Positions 1-9,365 of a DNA stretch of 64,000 nt are shown piece by piece. Source of the stretch: Desulfuribacillus alkaliarsenatis. GTDB taxonomy: Bacteria; Bacillota; Bacilli; Desulfuribacillales; Desulfuribacillaceae. The translations under genes and the position numbers were made by a program. Within the stretch, counting starts at the first letter, position 1; the number at the start of each line of letters is the position of its first letter. Below the pieces are notes generated by a model. It saw only the letters and a program-made list of their open reading frames with translations. It searched no databases and was not told the DNA's origin. The stretch covers positions 310,001 to 374,000 of the forward strand of contig NZ_MIJE01000001.1 of NCBI RefSeq assembly GCF_001730225.1, written 5' to 3'.

Positions 1-147
1 GACCGTCTACATGCACCATCAGGAGTATGTCCTGTTTATTCATACCAATGGATTATAAATGTAGGTATCGCCTTTGCTGTTATGTACTTTTTGATGGGGA
101 TAATAAAATGGACAAATAATAGATTCACTAGGCATACATCAGAATAG
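1..147 (+). CDS. C-terminal end of an unidentified membrane protein (5' truncated)
   Basis: An open frame runs from the first base to a TAG at 145-147, giving the last 48 residues of a protein that begins outside the window. Most of this piece is one hydrophobic helix (around WIINVGIAFAVMYFLMGII) followed by a short basic, polar tail ending in HTSE. That is typical of a last transmembrane segment with a cytoplasmic end. A Cys sits in GVCPVYSYQW just before the helix. I do not recognise the family. The upstream sequence would settle whether this is a real gene. Confidence 0.45.
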   Translation, partial: DRLHAPSGVCPVYSYQWIINVGIAFAVMYFLMGIIKWTNNRFTRHTSE

Positions 148-213
148 CTCAGCATATACCAGTATAACTAATAAGGCTATAGCATAGCAGAAGTTTACAT
201 AACAAAAGCGTCG

Positions 214-241
214 TTGTCTATGGTAAAATATTAGTTAAAAT
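214..241 (+). promoter_or_regulatory. Possible sigma-A promoter of the CAP-domain gene
   Basis: TTGTCT (214-219) and TAAAAT (236-241) are separated by 16 bases. They lie just before the AGGAGA ribosome site (251-256) of the gene at 265. The match is moderate and is based on the hexamers alone. Confidence 0.35.
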
Positions 242-264
242 ACAGCGTAGAGGAGAAGACAACA

Positions 265-1620
265 TTGAGAAAAATTGTACAGTTATGTTTGATGATAGCT
301 ATTTTAATAATATTTACTGCCTATGCAGATGCTAATGAACGAGAGATAAGAATCTATGTGGACGGCAAGCAAGTAAACTTTATCGATGCCAAGCCTTATA
401 TTGATAGTAATTATAGAACCATGGTGCCAGTGCGTTTTCCAGCAGAGGCTGTAGGTGCAGAAGTTTCGTGGGATAATCATCAGCAAAAAGTCACGGCAAT
501 TAAAAATGATAGAATAGTAGAGTTAACGGCAGGATCTCGGGAATATAATGTTAATGGTTTGAAAATGATGATGGATACAGAGATGGTGTATAATTCGAGT
601 CTATACCGTAACTTTGTGCCAATACGTTTTGTGCTTGAGGGATTAGGTGCTAAAGTTGATTGGGCTAGGGATGACAATGATATCATTGTCTATGTATATA
701 CCGATAGCGTTTCTGGTGATTCGCTAGATGAACAAGTAAAGTATGAAAAACAGAATAACCAGGAAAAACAAGAAGCAGCACAAGATGTAATAGTTAAAAA
801 TAGTATTTTCAGTGTTAGTGCGATTTCTATTGGTGACTCATTAACAAGTGTAAATGAAAAACTTGGAGCGGCCAATCGTATAGAACCAAGTATATACGAC
901 TATAATTGGCATGTGTACAATAGTGATTACAATAAGTATGTGAAGCTAGGTATAAAAAACAATAGAGTGGTTTCGTTCTTAAATGTTATAGAACTAGATG
1001 GTTATACTCGTACATCTATACGTAAAGAATTAGGTAGTCCGTTGAAGTATATTCAAATTAATAATACTAGATACATGCAATCAAGTAGCGATTATGATGT
1101 GTTTCTAGTGGGGAATAATTATGTATATGTTTACTATGACCAGCATGAAAATGATGAAGTCATAGCTATTAAGCTACTTGAGCGAGCCAGTAGGGATTCG
1201 CTTCGTGGCTTCTTACCACAGCCTACAAATGAACTAAAGAATGCGTTATCATTGCAAATATTTGATTTAGCTAATGCAATGAGAGTTAGTAAGGGTCTGT
1301 CTGTACTAAGGTGGAGCGATGCTGCTGCCTTTACATCCGAGAAGCACAGTATAGACATGGCTACAAAAGATTATTTTTCCCATACGAATTTACAGGGGCT
1401 ATCCCCTTTTGATCGAATGCGAAATGATGGTATTAGCTTCCGGGGTGCGGCAGAGAATTTAGCTGCAGGGCAACCAGATGCCATTACAGCCCATGTTGGT
1501 TGGATGAATTCCTGGGGTCATCGAGAGGCACTAATTTCAAATCAGCAATTTTTAGGTGTTGGCACAGCTTACGGCGGGAGTTATGGTGTATACTATACAC
1601 AAAAGTTTTTCAGTCGTTAA
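265..1620 (+). CDS. Secreted CAP-domain (SCP/PR-1) protein with copper-amine-oxidase-like stalk domain
   Basis: This is a 451-residue exported protein of unknown function that probably acts at the cell surface or in the spore envelope. It begins with TTG behind AGGAGA (251-256). A signal peptide covers about residues 1-23. Next is a copper-amine-oxidase N-terminal-like domain (about 28-145, with two copies of the VPVRF/VPIRF pattern). A CAP-associated domain follows (about 185-300, beginning ISIGDSL) after a Gln/Lys/Glu-rich linker. The CAP fold is at about 330-448. The usual CAP His/Glu residues are visible in YFSHTN, AAENLA and SWGHREA. It resembles the YkwD-like CAP proteins of spore formers. 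The gene stands alone ahead of mqnB and no partner is obvious. Confidence 0.88.
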   Translation: MRKIVQLCLMIAILIIFTAYADANEREIRIYVDGKQVNFIDAKPYIDSNYRTMVPVRFPAEAVGAEVSWDNHQQKVTAIKNDRIVELTAGSREYNVNGLKMMMDTEMVYNSSLYRNFVPIRFVLEGLGAKVDWARDDNDIIVYVYTDSVSGDSLDEQVKYEKQNNQEKQEAAQDVIVKNSIFSVSAISIGDSLTSVNEKLGAANRIEPSIYDYNWHVYNSDYNKYVKLGIKNNRVVSFLNVIELDGYTRTSIRKELGSPLKYIQINNTRYMQSSSDYDVFLVGNNYVYVYYDQHENDEVIAIKLLERASRDSLRGFLPQPTNELKNALSLQIFDLANAMRVSKGLSVLRWSDAAAFTSEKHSIDMATKDYFSHTNLQGLSPFDRMRNDGISFRGAAENLAAGQPDAITAHVGWMNSWGHREALISNQQFLGVGTAYGGSYGVYYTQKFFSR

Positions 1621-1666
1621 ATTTTTGTCGTTAAATTTTCAGTCGTTAAGATAGGAGCAATATATA

Positions 1667-2362
1667 ATGGACTATGATTCATTAGAGCATGATTCGCATA
1701 TTTCTATAGATAATAGCAAGCTTGGACGGTTTCTGATAGTGACATCAGTAGCAGCTGAGAAGGAAGCAATTATGAAAGGTTTGAAGGCTGACAATAGGTT
1801 TGATGTAATTGCAGCTGGGGTAGGCCCCACAATAGCAGCTGCAAATACAGCAACGGCATTAGCTGAAAAAAACTATCAGCTCGTTATTAATAGTGGTATT
1901 GGTGGCGGATTTGTTGGTAAGGTAGAGCTGGAATCTATAGTTCTTGCCTCTGAGGTTATTGCTGCAGATTTGGGGGCAGAAGCTGCTGAGGGATTTAAAA
2001 GTCTAGAAGAATTAAATCTGGGCACTACTAGAATAGCTACCGATGTCAAGTACACAGAATTGGTGTTTGAAGGCCTTAAGGCGAGAAAAGCACCTGTATA
2101 CACTGGACCAATCATTACCCTATCTACAGTAACAGGAACAGCGAGTACAGCCGCAACATTATTGGAAAGAACGCCTGGTGTGTTAGCTGAGGCTATGGAG
2201 GGCTATGGTGTGGCTATTGCTGCTAAGCTAAAGGGCTTGCCTGTGATTGAGATTCGTTCTATATCAAATGCGGTTGGGCCAAGGGATAGAGGTAACTGGA
2301 AAATTAATGAAGCACTAAAGAGGCTAGAAGAAGTAGGTTCTGTATTAACGGAGGTATTATAA
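1667..2362 (+). CDS. mqnB: Futalosine hydrolase MqnB
   Basis: This nucleoside hydrolase cleaves the base from futalosine in the menaquinone pathway that starts from chorismate and adenosine. The 231-residue product has the phosphorylase/nucleosidase-type fold. Visible landmarks are VAAGVGPT-like turns (AAGVGPTIAAANTA), the SGIGGGF loop and the MEGYGVAIAAK segment that carries the purine-contacting Glu. The ISNAVGPRDRGNWKI end is characteristic of the family. The first ~18 residues look like an extension over the usual start. The stop codon is immediately followed by the ATG of mqnD, so the two are co-translated. mqnA and mqnC are not in the window. Confidence 0.9.
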   Translation: MDYDSLEHDSHISIDNSKLGRFLIVTSVAAEKEAIMKGLKADNRFDVIAAGVGPTIAAANTATALAEKNYQLVINSGIGGGFVGKVELESIVLASEVIAADLGAEAAEGFKSLEELNLGTTRIATDVKYTELVFEGLKARKAPVYTGPIITLSTVTGTASTAATLLERTPGVLAEAMEGYGVAIAAKLKGLPVIEIRSISNAVGPRDRGNWKINEALKRLEEVGSVLTEVL

Positions 2363-3196
2363 ATGAAGATTGCATTTTCCCCATGTCCCAATGATACCTT
2401 TATCTTTCATGCATGGGTACACGGCTTAATAGCAAATGCACCGAAGCTTGATGTCACATATGCAGATATTAATATTACGAATCATTTAGCAACAAGCCCT
2501 GAAGGCTTAGATGTGATGAAAATATCCTATGCAACACTACCGTATGTATTGTCAGACTATGCCTTAATTCCGTGTGGTGGAGCATTAGGTCGCGGTTGTG
2601 GCCCGCTATTACTGACGGCAGAGGATAAGCTAACCGCTAAAGATTTAATAGGAAAAAAAATTGCCGTACCAAGTGAGCGCTCGTCAGCATATTTATTATT
2701 CCGTTTATGGTTAGCAGAAAAAGTCCCACAATGGACTGGTGAGATTGTTGTTATGCCATTCGAACAGATTATGCCAGCGGTGCGTGATGGATCAATCGAT
2801 GCTGGCCTAGTAATTCATGAGGCTCGTTTTACGTTTCATCAATTTGCATTAACTGAAATGGTTGATTTAGGTCATTGGTGGGAGGAAGATACTGGACTAC
2901 CGATACCTTTAGGTGCAATTATTGCTAAACGTTCATTAGACACAGATGCAATTGCTAATTGGATTAGGCAATCCTTAGCATATGCTTGGAAACATCCTCA
3001 AGCATCAGAAGCGTACATCTTAGAGCATGCTCAGGAAATGTCTATGAATGTGGTAAAGGCCCATATTAATTTGTACGTAAATAATTACTCTCTGGACTTA
3101 GGGGAGGAAGGCTACAAGGCGGTCTTGACATTGCTTGATAGAGCAGCTCAGGAAAGTATATTGCCAAGCATTGAGCCTAAGCTACTCCGTTCATAA
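2363..3196 (+). CDS. mqnD: 1,4-dihydroxy-6-naphthoate synthase MqnD
   Basis: MqnD converts cyclic dehypoxanthine futalosine to 1,4-dihydroxy-6-naphthoate, a late soluble step of futalosine-route menaquinone synthesis. The 277-residue protein begins MKIAFSPCPNDTFIF, the family hallmark. It has the two-lobed periplasmic-binding-protein-like layout, with GGALGRGCGPLLL, KKIAVPSERSSAYLL and the hinge FEQIMPAVRDGSIDAGLVIHE that carries the catalytic-pocket residues. ATG follows mqnB with no spacing, and GGAGGT (2350-2355) lies inside the mqnB end. The start is therefore secure. The pair shows that the host makes menaquinone without MenA-F chemistry, at least in part. Confidence 0.94.
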   Translation: MKIAFSPCPNDTFIFHAWVHGLIANAPKLDVTYADINITNHLATSPEGLDVMKISYATLPYVLSDYALIPCGGALGRGCGPLLLTAEDKLTAKDLIGKKIAVPSERSSAYLLFRLWLAEKVPQWTGEIVVMPFEQIMPAVRDGSIDAGLVIHEARFTFHQFALTEMVDLGHWWEEDTGLPIPLGAIIAKRSLDTDAIANWIRQSLAYAWKHPQASEAYILEHAQEMSMNVVKAHINLYVNNYSLDLGEEGYKAVLTLLDRAAQESILPSIEPKLLRS

Positions 3197-3310
3197 CTAC
3201 CTCATGTAGAATTGATACAGGAAATATATAAGCGATAAATTAGCTGTTACTATAACTGCTATTACTGGTTTTATGCTGCTGAAATCTGGTTTTTTCTTGT
3301 TAGAGTCCAT
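3197..3310 (-). CDS. 37-residue hypothetical membrane microprotein
   Basis: This is a short gene of 38 codons including TAG. Its product begins MDSNKKKPDF, and a hydrophobic stretch at about residues 14-32 (KPVIAVIVTANLSLIYFLY) is long enough to cross a membrane once. It ends in basic MR. The start is well supported: AGGAGG (3316-3321) lies six bases before the ATG, and a good promoter lies farther up (3369-3398). Its stop codon abuts that of the convergent mqnD (3194-3196). The charged N-terminus and single helix fit a small inner-membrane protein, but I recognise no family. The evidence is the signals and composition only. Confidence 0.6.
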   Translation of the reverse strand: MDSNKKKPDFSSIKPVIAVIVTANLSLIYFLYQFYMR

Positions 3311-3368
3311 AATAGCCTCCTGATGTTTTTTGTGACCAATAGCACGGAATCACAACGAATATATAGGC

Positions 3369-3398
3369 ATTATAGCCTATGATTGACTGGGAAATCAA
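3369..3398 (-). promoter_or_regulatory. Sigma-A promoter for the 37-residue microprotein
   Basis: Read on the minus strand, TTGATT (3398-3393) and TATAAT (3374-3369) are 18 bases apart. They lie about 60 bases ahead of the start at 3310. A short ATAGGC/GCCTAT inverted repeat overlaps the -10 region and could be an operator. This region separates the microprotein from the upstream M14 peptidase gene, so the two need not be one transcript. Confidence 0.55.
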
Positions 3399-3477
3399 GT
3401 AAAATATCACATTTCGTTCATAATTGTTACATATATCATATTCGATTGGTTGATAATAGATATCATGGAAAGCGTTT

Positions 3478-4941
3478 TCATAAAAGATCATCATCCGTTA
3501 TAATTTTATTAAGCAAATCAATTACTTCAGCCATAGATACTGGCATGTATGGCAAGAAATCCTGGTTCACGTTATTGAAGCGAAGCTTATTGACTGCTAC
3601 TGTATGCACCATTTTATGTGGAAAGTAGACAGTTTTGAGATTGCGGAACATAGCTGTATAGTGGGCATAATTAGTTACATAATTAATTGTTGGAATATTA
3701 GGGTTTATAATATCATTTGCAATCCTTGCTAAATCTAAGCGGTGAAAGGATTGCTTTTCTATTTCTACATTGCTAGAAATGCTGGCGGCATGTAATAATT
3801 CTAGGAATTCTGGGAATTTTATCGTTCTAGTTAAATCTAAATACTCTTCAGTAATAATATTTTCATTATAAAGATTCATATAAGCTTCATAAGCCCAATG
3901 ATTTTTCATATCGTTACGCTCCCACCAGAGCTTGTATGCTTCCTCCGCTACAGATAACCCCACATACTTATTACGATCCCATTCTTCTGCAAACCATTGA
4001 AGCTCTACTGGCTGATGATAATGAAAAGGTGCTAGCTCAGGGGTTAAGCCAGGTCTTTGGAATTCTTTTGTGAACCAATCTGTCATACCACCACCATTTG
4101 TGTGTGGTCGATTAGCTGGAAACAATGGATAATCTGTTAGTTGACTCACCCTAGAAGCGATTTGAAAGTTCATATCCTCAAGGCTAGGGTCTAGTTCGCG
4201 CCACCACCAATATAGGATTCTGCCTGTGGAATGATAAGATACAGCTATCTCTGGGTCAATTTCATAAACAAAGTCGCGGATATATAAATCCTCTACGGCT
4301 CTTTGGTCAAATGGTTCGACTCCTTTAAAATTATGCCAGGAAGGACCAGGTGGGCTATTTATTATTTCATCCCAACCCGCATCCCAAATACGGTTTAAAT
4401 CAATACCTAACGCATTTGCCTTCCATCTCTGGAAGTCTGTGCTACCGTCGTTCATACCTATTAAAGCTTCATGTGATTCTTCAGGAAAAGCAGTAAGTCC
4501 GTGGATTGTTAAATCTACACCATCTGGATTAATCATAGGGATGAAATAGAACGTTACCTTATTAAGTATGTCTTGAACATTATATTCTCCATATATACCG
4601 TCACCAAATGTTATAGCATGTGCATACTCTTCAATCATTTTCATGGTTATGTATGTAGAAATCCATTCACGACCATGTCTAGAGCCATCTATATAGACTA
4701 CAGCATCCCCAGAGCCAAGTGTAACGACAAATATATCTCGATTATAAAAAGATTGTCCTAGCACCCAATAATCAATAATATCAGAGTGGGTATGCTTCAA
4801 ATCATGTAAGTCTTGCTTCAATGTTACATAATCATAGTTCTTGATTGTTACAATTTCTATAGGCGTTGTACTTGCGCTTGACTTAGTTGCTAATAGAAGG
4901 AATAGAAAACCTGCGAATATTAAACATTTGTATTTGGCCAA
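3478..4941 (-). CDS. Secreted M14 zinc carboxypeptidase with degenerate SLH-like C-terminus
   Basis: This exported metallopeptidase probably trims peptides outside the cell. I place the start at TTG 4941, which has AGGAG seven bases upstream; a TTG at 4971 in the same frame has no ribosome site. Residues 1-24 form a signal peptide. The M14 domain (about 30-345) has zinc ligands His89 and Glu92 (HGRE), His237 (SYHSTG) and probable catalytic Glu302 (LTPELAPF), plus Arg184 in DLNRIW. The last ~140 residues begin NHWAYEAYMNLYNENIIT, the opening of an S-layer homology repeat, followed by two weaker copies. This suggests cell-wall attachment. It has no close operon partner. Confidence 0.88.
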   Translation of the reverse strand: MAKYKCLIFAGFLFLLLATKSSASTTPIEIVTIKNYDYVTLKQDLHDLKHTHSDIIDYWVLGQSFYNRDIFVVTLGSGDAVVYIDGSRHGREWISTYITMKMIEEYAHAITFGDGIYGEYNVQDILNKVTFYFIPMINPDGVDLTIHGLTAFPEESHEALIGMNDGSTDFQRWKANALGIDLNRIWDAGWDEIINSPPGPSWHNFKGVEPFDQRAVEDLYIRDFVYEIDPEIAVSYHSTGRILYWWWRELDPSLEDMNFQIASRVSQLTDYPLFPANRPHTNGGGMTDWFTKEFQRPGLTPELAPFHYHQPVELQWFAEEWDRNKYVGLSVAEEAYKLWWERNDMKNHWAYEAYMNLYNENIITEEYLDLTRTIKFPEFLELLHAASISSNVEIEKQSFHRLDLARIANDIINPNIPTINYVTNYAHYTAMFRNLKTVYFPHKMVHTVAVNKLRFNNVNQDFLPYMPVSMAEVIDLLNKIITDDDLL

Positions 4942-5071
4942 AGCAATCACTCCTATAGATGATAAAGTCAACTTTTTTATATCTATGGCGAGATTATGAA
5001 AGAGATGACAAAAATTTATGCCAAATTAATGTTTGTTTAGGGTACACTATTGATTGAATGGAGTGGATGTT

Positions 5072-6130
5072 ATGAAGCAGATATTACTAATGATAACTGG
5101 CGGTACGATCGGTAGTGCTGTAAAGGGTGAAGGGATTGATGTTGCCCCCAATGCTACAAATATTTTGCTTGATTTATTTAATGAGCACTATGATAGGTCT
5201 GAAGTGGAGTTTACAATCCGTCAGCCATTACAAATATTAAGTGAAAATATAGTGCCCGCAGATTGGCAGCTATTAATTGATGCACTTAACGTTGAGCTTG
5301 CTAAAAATGATAACTACGATGGCGTTATAATTACCCATGGAACAGATACCTTACCTTATACAGCTGCTGCCATGAGCTATTTGTTTGCTGATACGAAAAT
5401 ACCCATTGTTTTGATTGCAAGTAACCAACCTATTAAAAATGAACAAACTGATGGTTTTGTTAACTTTGTATCGGCAGTAGATTTAATCGCAAATAATCCA
5501 ATTCCTAAGGTGGTTTGTATTTTTCAAAATAGAGATAAGCAAGTAAATGTCTATTTAGGTACGCGTATGATGCAATCATTGGCATTCATACATGATTACG
5601 ATATTTTTCCTGAGCTTAATCTTGGCATTATGTCACAGGGTAGATTAGAAATACAGAAATCTAAACATACAAATGAGACTATTTTTAAAAATTCTAACAA
5701 TAATAATTTTAAAAATTTCAATAACCGTTTTTCAGACGAAATATTGTACATAAAGCCATATCCTGGTCTGCGTTATGATTACTTAAAGTCAATTATTACA
5801 GATGAAAGAGCCCAAAAACCAAAGGCTATATTACATGACTTATATCATTCGGGCACTGCCGCAACAATGGGAGAGTACTCTGTAGTAGATTTTATTAATA
5901 GCGCAATAAAGCAGGGAATTGATTGCTATGTTACATCTATAGAAAAAAAGCCTTTAGATTACGCAACAACCAATGATATACTTAGCACAGGTGTTGTCCC
6001 AATCTACAATATGCTGACAGAAGCGGCTCTGCCGAAATTGATGCTAGCTTATGGGAATCAATTCAATAAGACACAAATTGAATTCTTCTTAAATGAACAA
6101 ACAGTAGCAGCAGAACACCTCAAATTATAG
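5072..6130 (+). CDS. L-asparaginase (type I/II family)
   Basis: This enzyme hydrolyses asparagine to aspartate and ammonia; it has no signal peptide and looks cytoplasmic. The start is ATG 5072 behind GGAGTGG (5060-5066); a TTG at 5054 is in frame but has no site. The 352-residue product has the first active-site Thr in ITGGTIGS near the N-terminus and the second in THGTDTLPYTAAA. The NQPI turn and the C-terminal HSGTAA segment agree with the family. Residues between about 205 and 225 form an Asn-rich insertion (SNNNNFKNFNNR) that looks like a flexible loop. It could alternatively be a GatD-like amidase, but no GatE partner is present. Confidence 0.88.
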   Translation: MKQILLMITGGTIGSAVKGEGIDVAPNATNILLDLFNEHYDRSEVEFTIRQPLQILSENIVPADWQLLIDALNVELAKNDNYDGVIITHGTDTLPYTAAAMSYLFADTKIPIVLIASNQPIKNEQTDGFVNFVSAVDLIANNPIPKVVCIFQNRDKQVNVYLGTRMMQSLAFIHDYDIFPELNLGIMSQGRLEIQKSKHTNETIFKNSNNNNFKNFNNRFSDEILYIKPYPGLRYDYLKSIITDERAQKPKAILHDLYHSGTAATMGEYSVVDFINSAIKQGIDCYVTSIEKKPLDYATTNDILSTGVVPIYNMLTEAALPKLMLAYGNQFNKTQIEFFLNEQTVAAEHLKL

Positions 6131-6149
6131 TATATCGAGGATACTTTTT

Positions 6150-6401
6150 ATGAGAGACTTAAAGAACAATCAAGTAAGGATACGTTATCTACAGTTAGGT
6201 AAATACAGAGTGACATTGGTTGGTGTTATTGATAGCTGGAGTGGTTCCGAAATAGATTTCTATGATAATCAAAAGCGTTATCATAAGCTCTCTCTAGCGA
6301 ACGTTTTGCGTATTGAACCAATTCATATTAAAACAGATGCAAAAGCTTGGAACGAAAAAGAGGACTATACTGAACAGTCCTCTTTAGACGATTATCTTTA
6401 A
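6150..6401 (+). CDS. Small hypothetical protein (83 aa)
   Basis: An 83-residue soluble protein lies 19 bases after the asparaginase with a GAGGA site. The core VRIRYLQLGKYRVTLVGVID followed by short beta-like segments (EIDFYD, HKLSLANVLRIEPI) resembles a small beta-barrel of the YolD-like kind. The similarity is only by pattern, so I name no function. The tail is acidic. Its last 18 bases overlap the end of the convergent phosphoribosyltransferase gene. Confidence 0.6.
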   Translation: MRDLKNNQVRIRYLQLGKYRVTLVGVIDSWSGSEIDFYDNQKRYHKLSLANVLRIEPIHIKTDAKAWNEKEDYTEQSSLDDYL

Positions 6402-7025
6402 TAGCTCCGATACTTCTTCATCGCTTACCTGATTAAATTCATCATAGAATTGTCCAACGGCTTGAAAATGTATAACTTGAAGTGGACATACAACAGCATC
6501 GATCAATTCAGTCAGTGTATCTACAGTTTCTGGTGGCGCTACTGGTACAGCTATAATTAGTTTTTTTGGATTTTGATGTTGTACAGATTGAATTGCAGCA
6601 TGCATTGTATAACCGGTGGCTATTCCATCATCAACTAATATTACAACTCTACCTTCAAGCTTAATAGGTGCACGTCCTTGACGATATGTGTTAAGGCGTC
6701 TTTTTATTTCCTGAACTTGTTTGAGCGTAGCTTGTTCAATATAAGAATCTGGAACAGCAAGTCGTTCTATTAATGATTGATTCAAAATCGCGTGCCCTTC
6801 TTCGGTTACTGACCCGATTGCTACCTCTTCATTATATGGAGCTCCAATTTTACGTGGGATAATGATGTCAAAGTCCGTATTTAACTGTTTAACAATTGGA
6901 GCTGCAATAGGAATTCCACCTCTAGGAAGAGCTAAAATTACAGGGTGGTCGTTTTTGAAAATCATCAATTCATGTGCAAGAATTTGTCCAGCTTCAAGTC
7001 TGTTTTTGTAAATAGTTAAGCCCAT
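6384..7025 (-). CDS. Phosphoribosyltransferase-family protein
   Basis: This 213-residue protein has a type I phosphoribosyltransferase fold. The PRPP-binding signature is VVILVDDGIATGYTM, and the N-terminal LALPRGGIPIAAPI and PRKIGAP loops match stand-alone PRT domains annotated as 'putative phosphoribosyltransferase'. The substrate is unknown and no purine or pyrimidine genes are near. ATG 7025 sits eight bases after AAGGAG; an in-frame GTG at 7034 is too close to that site. The 3' end overlaps the convergent small gene by 18 bases. Confidence 0.85.
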   Translation of the reverse strand: MGLTIYKNRLEAGQILAHELMIFKNDHPVILALPRGGIPIAAPIVKQLNTDFDIIIPRKIGAPYNEEVAIGSVTEEGHAILNQSLIERLAVPDSYIEQATLKQVQEIKRRLNTYRQGRAPIKLEGRVVILVDDGIATGYTMHAAIQSVQHQNPKKLIIAVPVAPPETVDTLTELIDAVVCPLQVIHFQAVGQFYDEFNQVSDEEVSELLKIIV

Positions 7026-7208
7026 ATAGCTCACTCCTTATAAAATCTTGTTATTATTTTGTACAATTTGGTTATTAATATATCGTTGTTTTACAGTTGA
7101 TTTTATGATAAATTTTCATTAAATGCTAATTATTTTGTACTATATACTATAGATTAAAACTTTATAATCGTAGTAAGTTTATACTAATTTTAACAAGGGG
7201 GATCACAA

Positions 7209-9230
7209 TTGAAAAAGCTTACAGGTTTACCTTTGAACGTAAAGCTCCAGATTTTAGTAGTTATTGCTATTTTAGTTTCAATGTCTTTATTACAAGCAAC
7301 ATCTGTATACCGAAGTACGAATTTTACGTCGGAAATAGCTATTGAAACGATTAGTGATAAGATAAGTGCCTTTGATTTTTTTGTACTAAAAGAGCTTGAA
7401 TATCTTGAACAAGAGATATTTACGCAACGGCAAGACGACAATTTATTTGAAGCTATTCAATCTGGACAAACAGCACTTATAACTAGAGAAGCTAATCAAT
7501 TATTTGCTGATTTACAGCGCGAGTTAGGAGCTACAAGCTTAGTAATTCGCAACATGAATTTAAACGCAATATATAATAACCAAATATACGAGAATAATCA
7601 AAGGGATACTGCTAGTATACAAGCAGTAAATCGGGTTTTGCTAGATGATAAAGAGCAAGCAACCACATTTAATATGACTAACCTAGGGTTAGAAATGGTA
7701 ACTGCTGGTATTGTCAAATCAGCAACTGGTCAGGAAATTGCTATTATAGAAATTGGACGATTAATGTATGATGATTACTTGACTGATTTAAGGGATGGCC
7801 TAGGTGTTAACTACTCAGTTTTCTCTGAAGCTGAGCTAATTGTATCATCTATCAATGGTCAAGGTACTAATGTTGTTGGCCAAAGAATTACTGATAATCA
7901 AATCATTAACACAGTTTTAAGACAAGGAAATGAATGGTCAGGTCGTATTTCAGGTTTTACTGATTATGATATTTTCGCTAGCTTTACTCCCGTCAAGAAT
8001 ATAGAGGGAACTATTATAGGTATGGTTATGGCTAGTTCAAGTGCAGTACCTTATGATGAAAACAATAGAGCCGATATTTGGTTTGGAATACTATTTCAGA
8101 TTGCTATACAAGTAGTATTTTTCTTAGTAATGTACCCAATTATTAAGTATAAGATCTCTCCAATTTCTGATATGACTAAAGTGATTACGGCTGCTGCTGA
8201 TAGTGACTATCGGGCGGAAGTGGCTGCAAGTCACAAAAATCACCCAGAGGAAATCGGTGAAATGGCTAATGCAATTCAGCAAATGCAGAATAATACGAAG
8301 AAAATGATTAAAGAAATTATTAATAGCTCAGAGACGGTAGCTAATTCTTCTGATGATTTACTTCAGCTTTCGGAAAACACATTAGCATCACTGAAGGAAG
8401 TAGAGGGCTTTATTCACGAAATACAAAGAATGTCGGAAACACAAACTAATATTGCTAATGAGACCGCTACATCTATGGATGAAATGGCCCATGGGGTAAA
8501 CCAAGTTGCAGAAACAGCTTCTAGTATTACAGAGGATTCTACTGCCATGAGGAAAGAGGCCGACAATGGAAAAATTGCCGTATCGGGTGCAGTTAAGAAG
8601 ATGAACGATATACAATCAAGTGCGAAGCAGATAGCAGATGCAACCAATCAATTAGTGGCGGGATTAGATAAGATTAATGTTTTTGTCAATACGATTAATG
8701 ATATATCTGAGCAGACTAATCTTTTAGCACTCAACGCAAGTATCGAAGCGGCAAGGGCAGGGGAACATGGTCGAGGTTTTGCAGTTGTTGCTGATGAGGT
8801 TAGAAAGCTTGCAGAGGAATCGGCCGAGTCAACTAAAGAGATAAACACTATTGTAACGGATATTAAAAAGGTAACTGGTGTAACAGTCGAATCATTGGCC
8901 AATAACCAGAAAGAGACTGAAGAAGGAATAGAGTCAATTCAGAATGTGGATAAAGCCTTTATCAATATTTTACAGGCCATTAACGAAGTAGCAGGGAAGA
9001 TTGAAAGTATGTCTGCTATTGCCGAAGAAATGTCTGCTGGCACTGAAGAAGTAAGCGCATCAGTGAGCGAGCTATCAACTATATCACGTGATGCAAATGC
9101 AAGTACATCGCAAATTTCTGATAAAATTCAAGAACAGGTTACCGCAATTGAAGAGGTTACGAAATCTTCAGAGAAGCTATCACAGCTAGCCCATGAGTTA
9201 GAGAACGAAGTAACTAAATTTAAAATATAG
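7209..9230 (+). CDS. Methyl-accepting chemotaxis protein
   Basis: This is a transmembrane chemoreceptor of 673 residues that should signal to CheA/CheW, which are not in the window. It starts at TTG behind AAGGGGGAT. One helix lies at about residues 12-30 and a second at about 295-315, flanking an extracytoplasmic ligand-binding region of ~260 residues with a PAS/CACHE-like pattern. A HAMP linker follows at about 315-365. The long coiled-coil signalling domain has the conserved hairpin tip [18 protein letters not shown] at about 505-520 and a canonical methylation-helix pattern. The ligand cannot be read from sequence. It sits at the head of the sensory island and has its own terminator-like hairpin downstream. 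Confidence 0.93.
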   Translation: MKKLTGLPLNVKLQILVVIAILVSMSLLQATSVYRSTNFTSEIAIETISDKISAFDFFVLKELEYLEQEIFTQRQDDNLFEAIQSGQTALITREANQLFADLQRELGATSLVIRNMNLNAIYNNQIYENNQRDTASIQAVNRVLLDDKEQATTFNMTNLGLEMVTAGIVKSATGQEIAIIEIGRLMYDDYLTDLRDGLGVNYSVFSEAELIVSSINGQGTNVVGQRITDNQIINTVLRQGNEWSGRISGFTDYDIFASFTPVKNIEGTIIGMVMASSSAVPYDENNRADIWFGILFQIAIQVVFFLVMYPIIKYKISPISDMTKVITAAADSDYRAEVAASHKNHPEEIGEMANAIQQMQNNTKKMIKEIINSSETVANSSDDLLQLSENTLASLKEVEGFIHEIQRMSETQTNIANETATSMDEMAHGVNQVAETASSITEDSTAMRKEADNGKIAVSGAVKKMNDIQSSAKQIADATNQLVAGLDKINVFVNTINDISEQTNLLALNASIEAARAGEHGRGFAVVADEVRKLAEESAESTKEINTIVTDIKKVTGVTVESLANNQKETEEGIESIQNVDKAFINILQAINEVAGKIESMSAIAEEMSAGTEEVSASVSELSTISRDANASTSQISDKIQEQVTAIEEVTKSSEKLSQLAHELENEVTKFKI

Positions 9231-9248
9231 ATAAATAATAAACCATAA

Positions 9249-9277
9249 TAAGCCTCCGCAAACACTGCGGAGGCTTA
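9249..9277 (+). terminator. Terminator-like hairpin after the chemoreceptor
   Basis: An 11-bp perfect stem (TAAGCCTCCGC with GCGGAGGCTTA) encloses a seven-base loop. The tail that follows is only partly T-rich, so termination may be weak. Confidence 0.6.
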
Positions 9278-9365
9278 CTCAATAATGTGTTGTTTTGTAT
9301 AGTGTTGGCGTGATAATATAAATATATCAAATGTTGCGTGTTTATATAGCTAGGAGGTAGTACGT

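Noticed and set aside
3300-3628. Overlapping frames (64 and 81 codons) around the end of the M14 gene
   Set aside because: No ribosome site and an odd composition; they overlap the microprotein promoter or the peptidase gene.
9231-9365. Search for a c-di-GMP riboswitch ahead of the HD-GYP gene
   Set aside because: No conserved GGCAAACC/CGCAAAGC-like core was seen; only a terminator-like hairpin is present.
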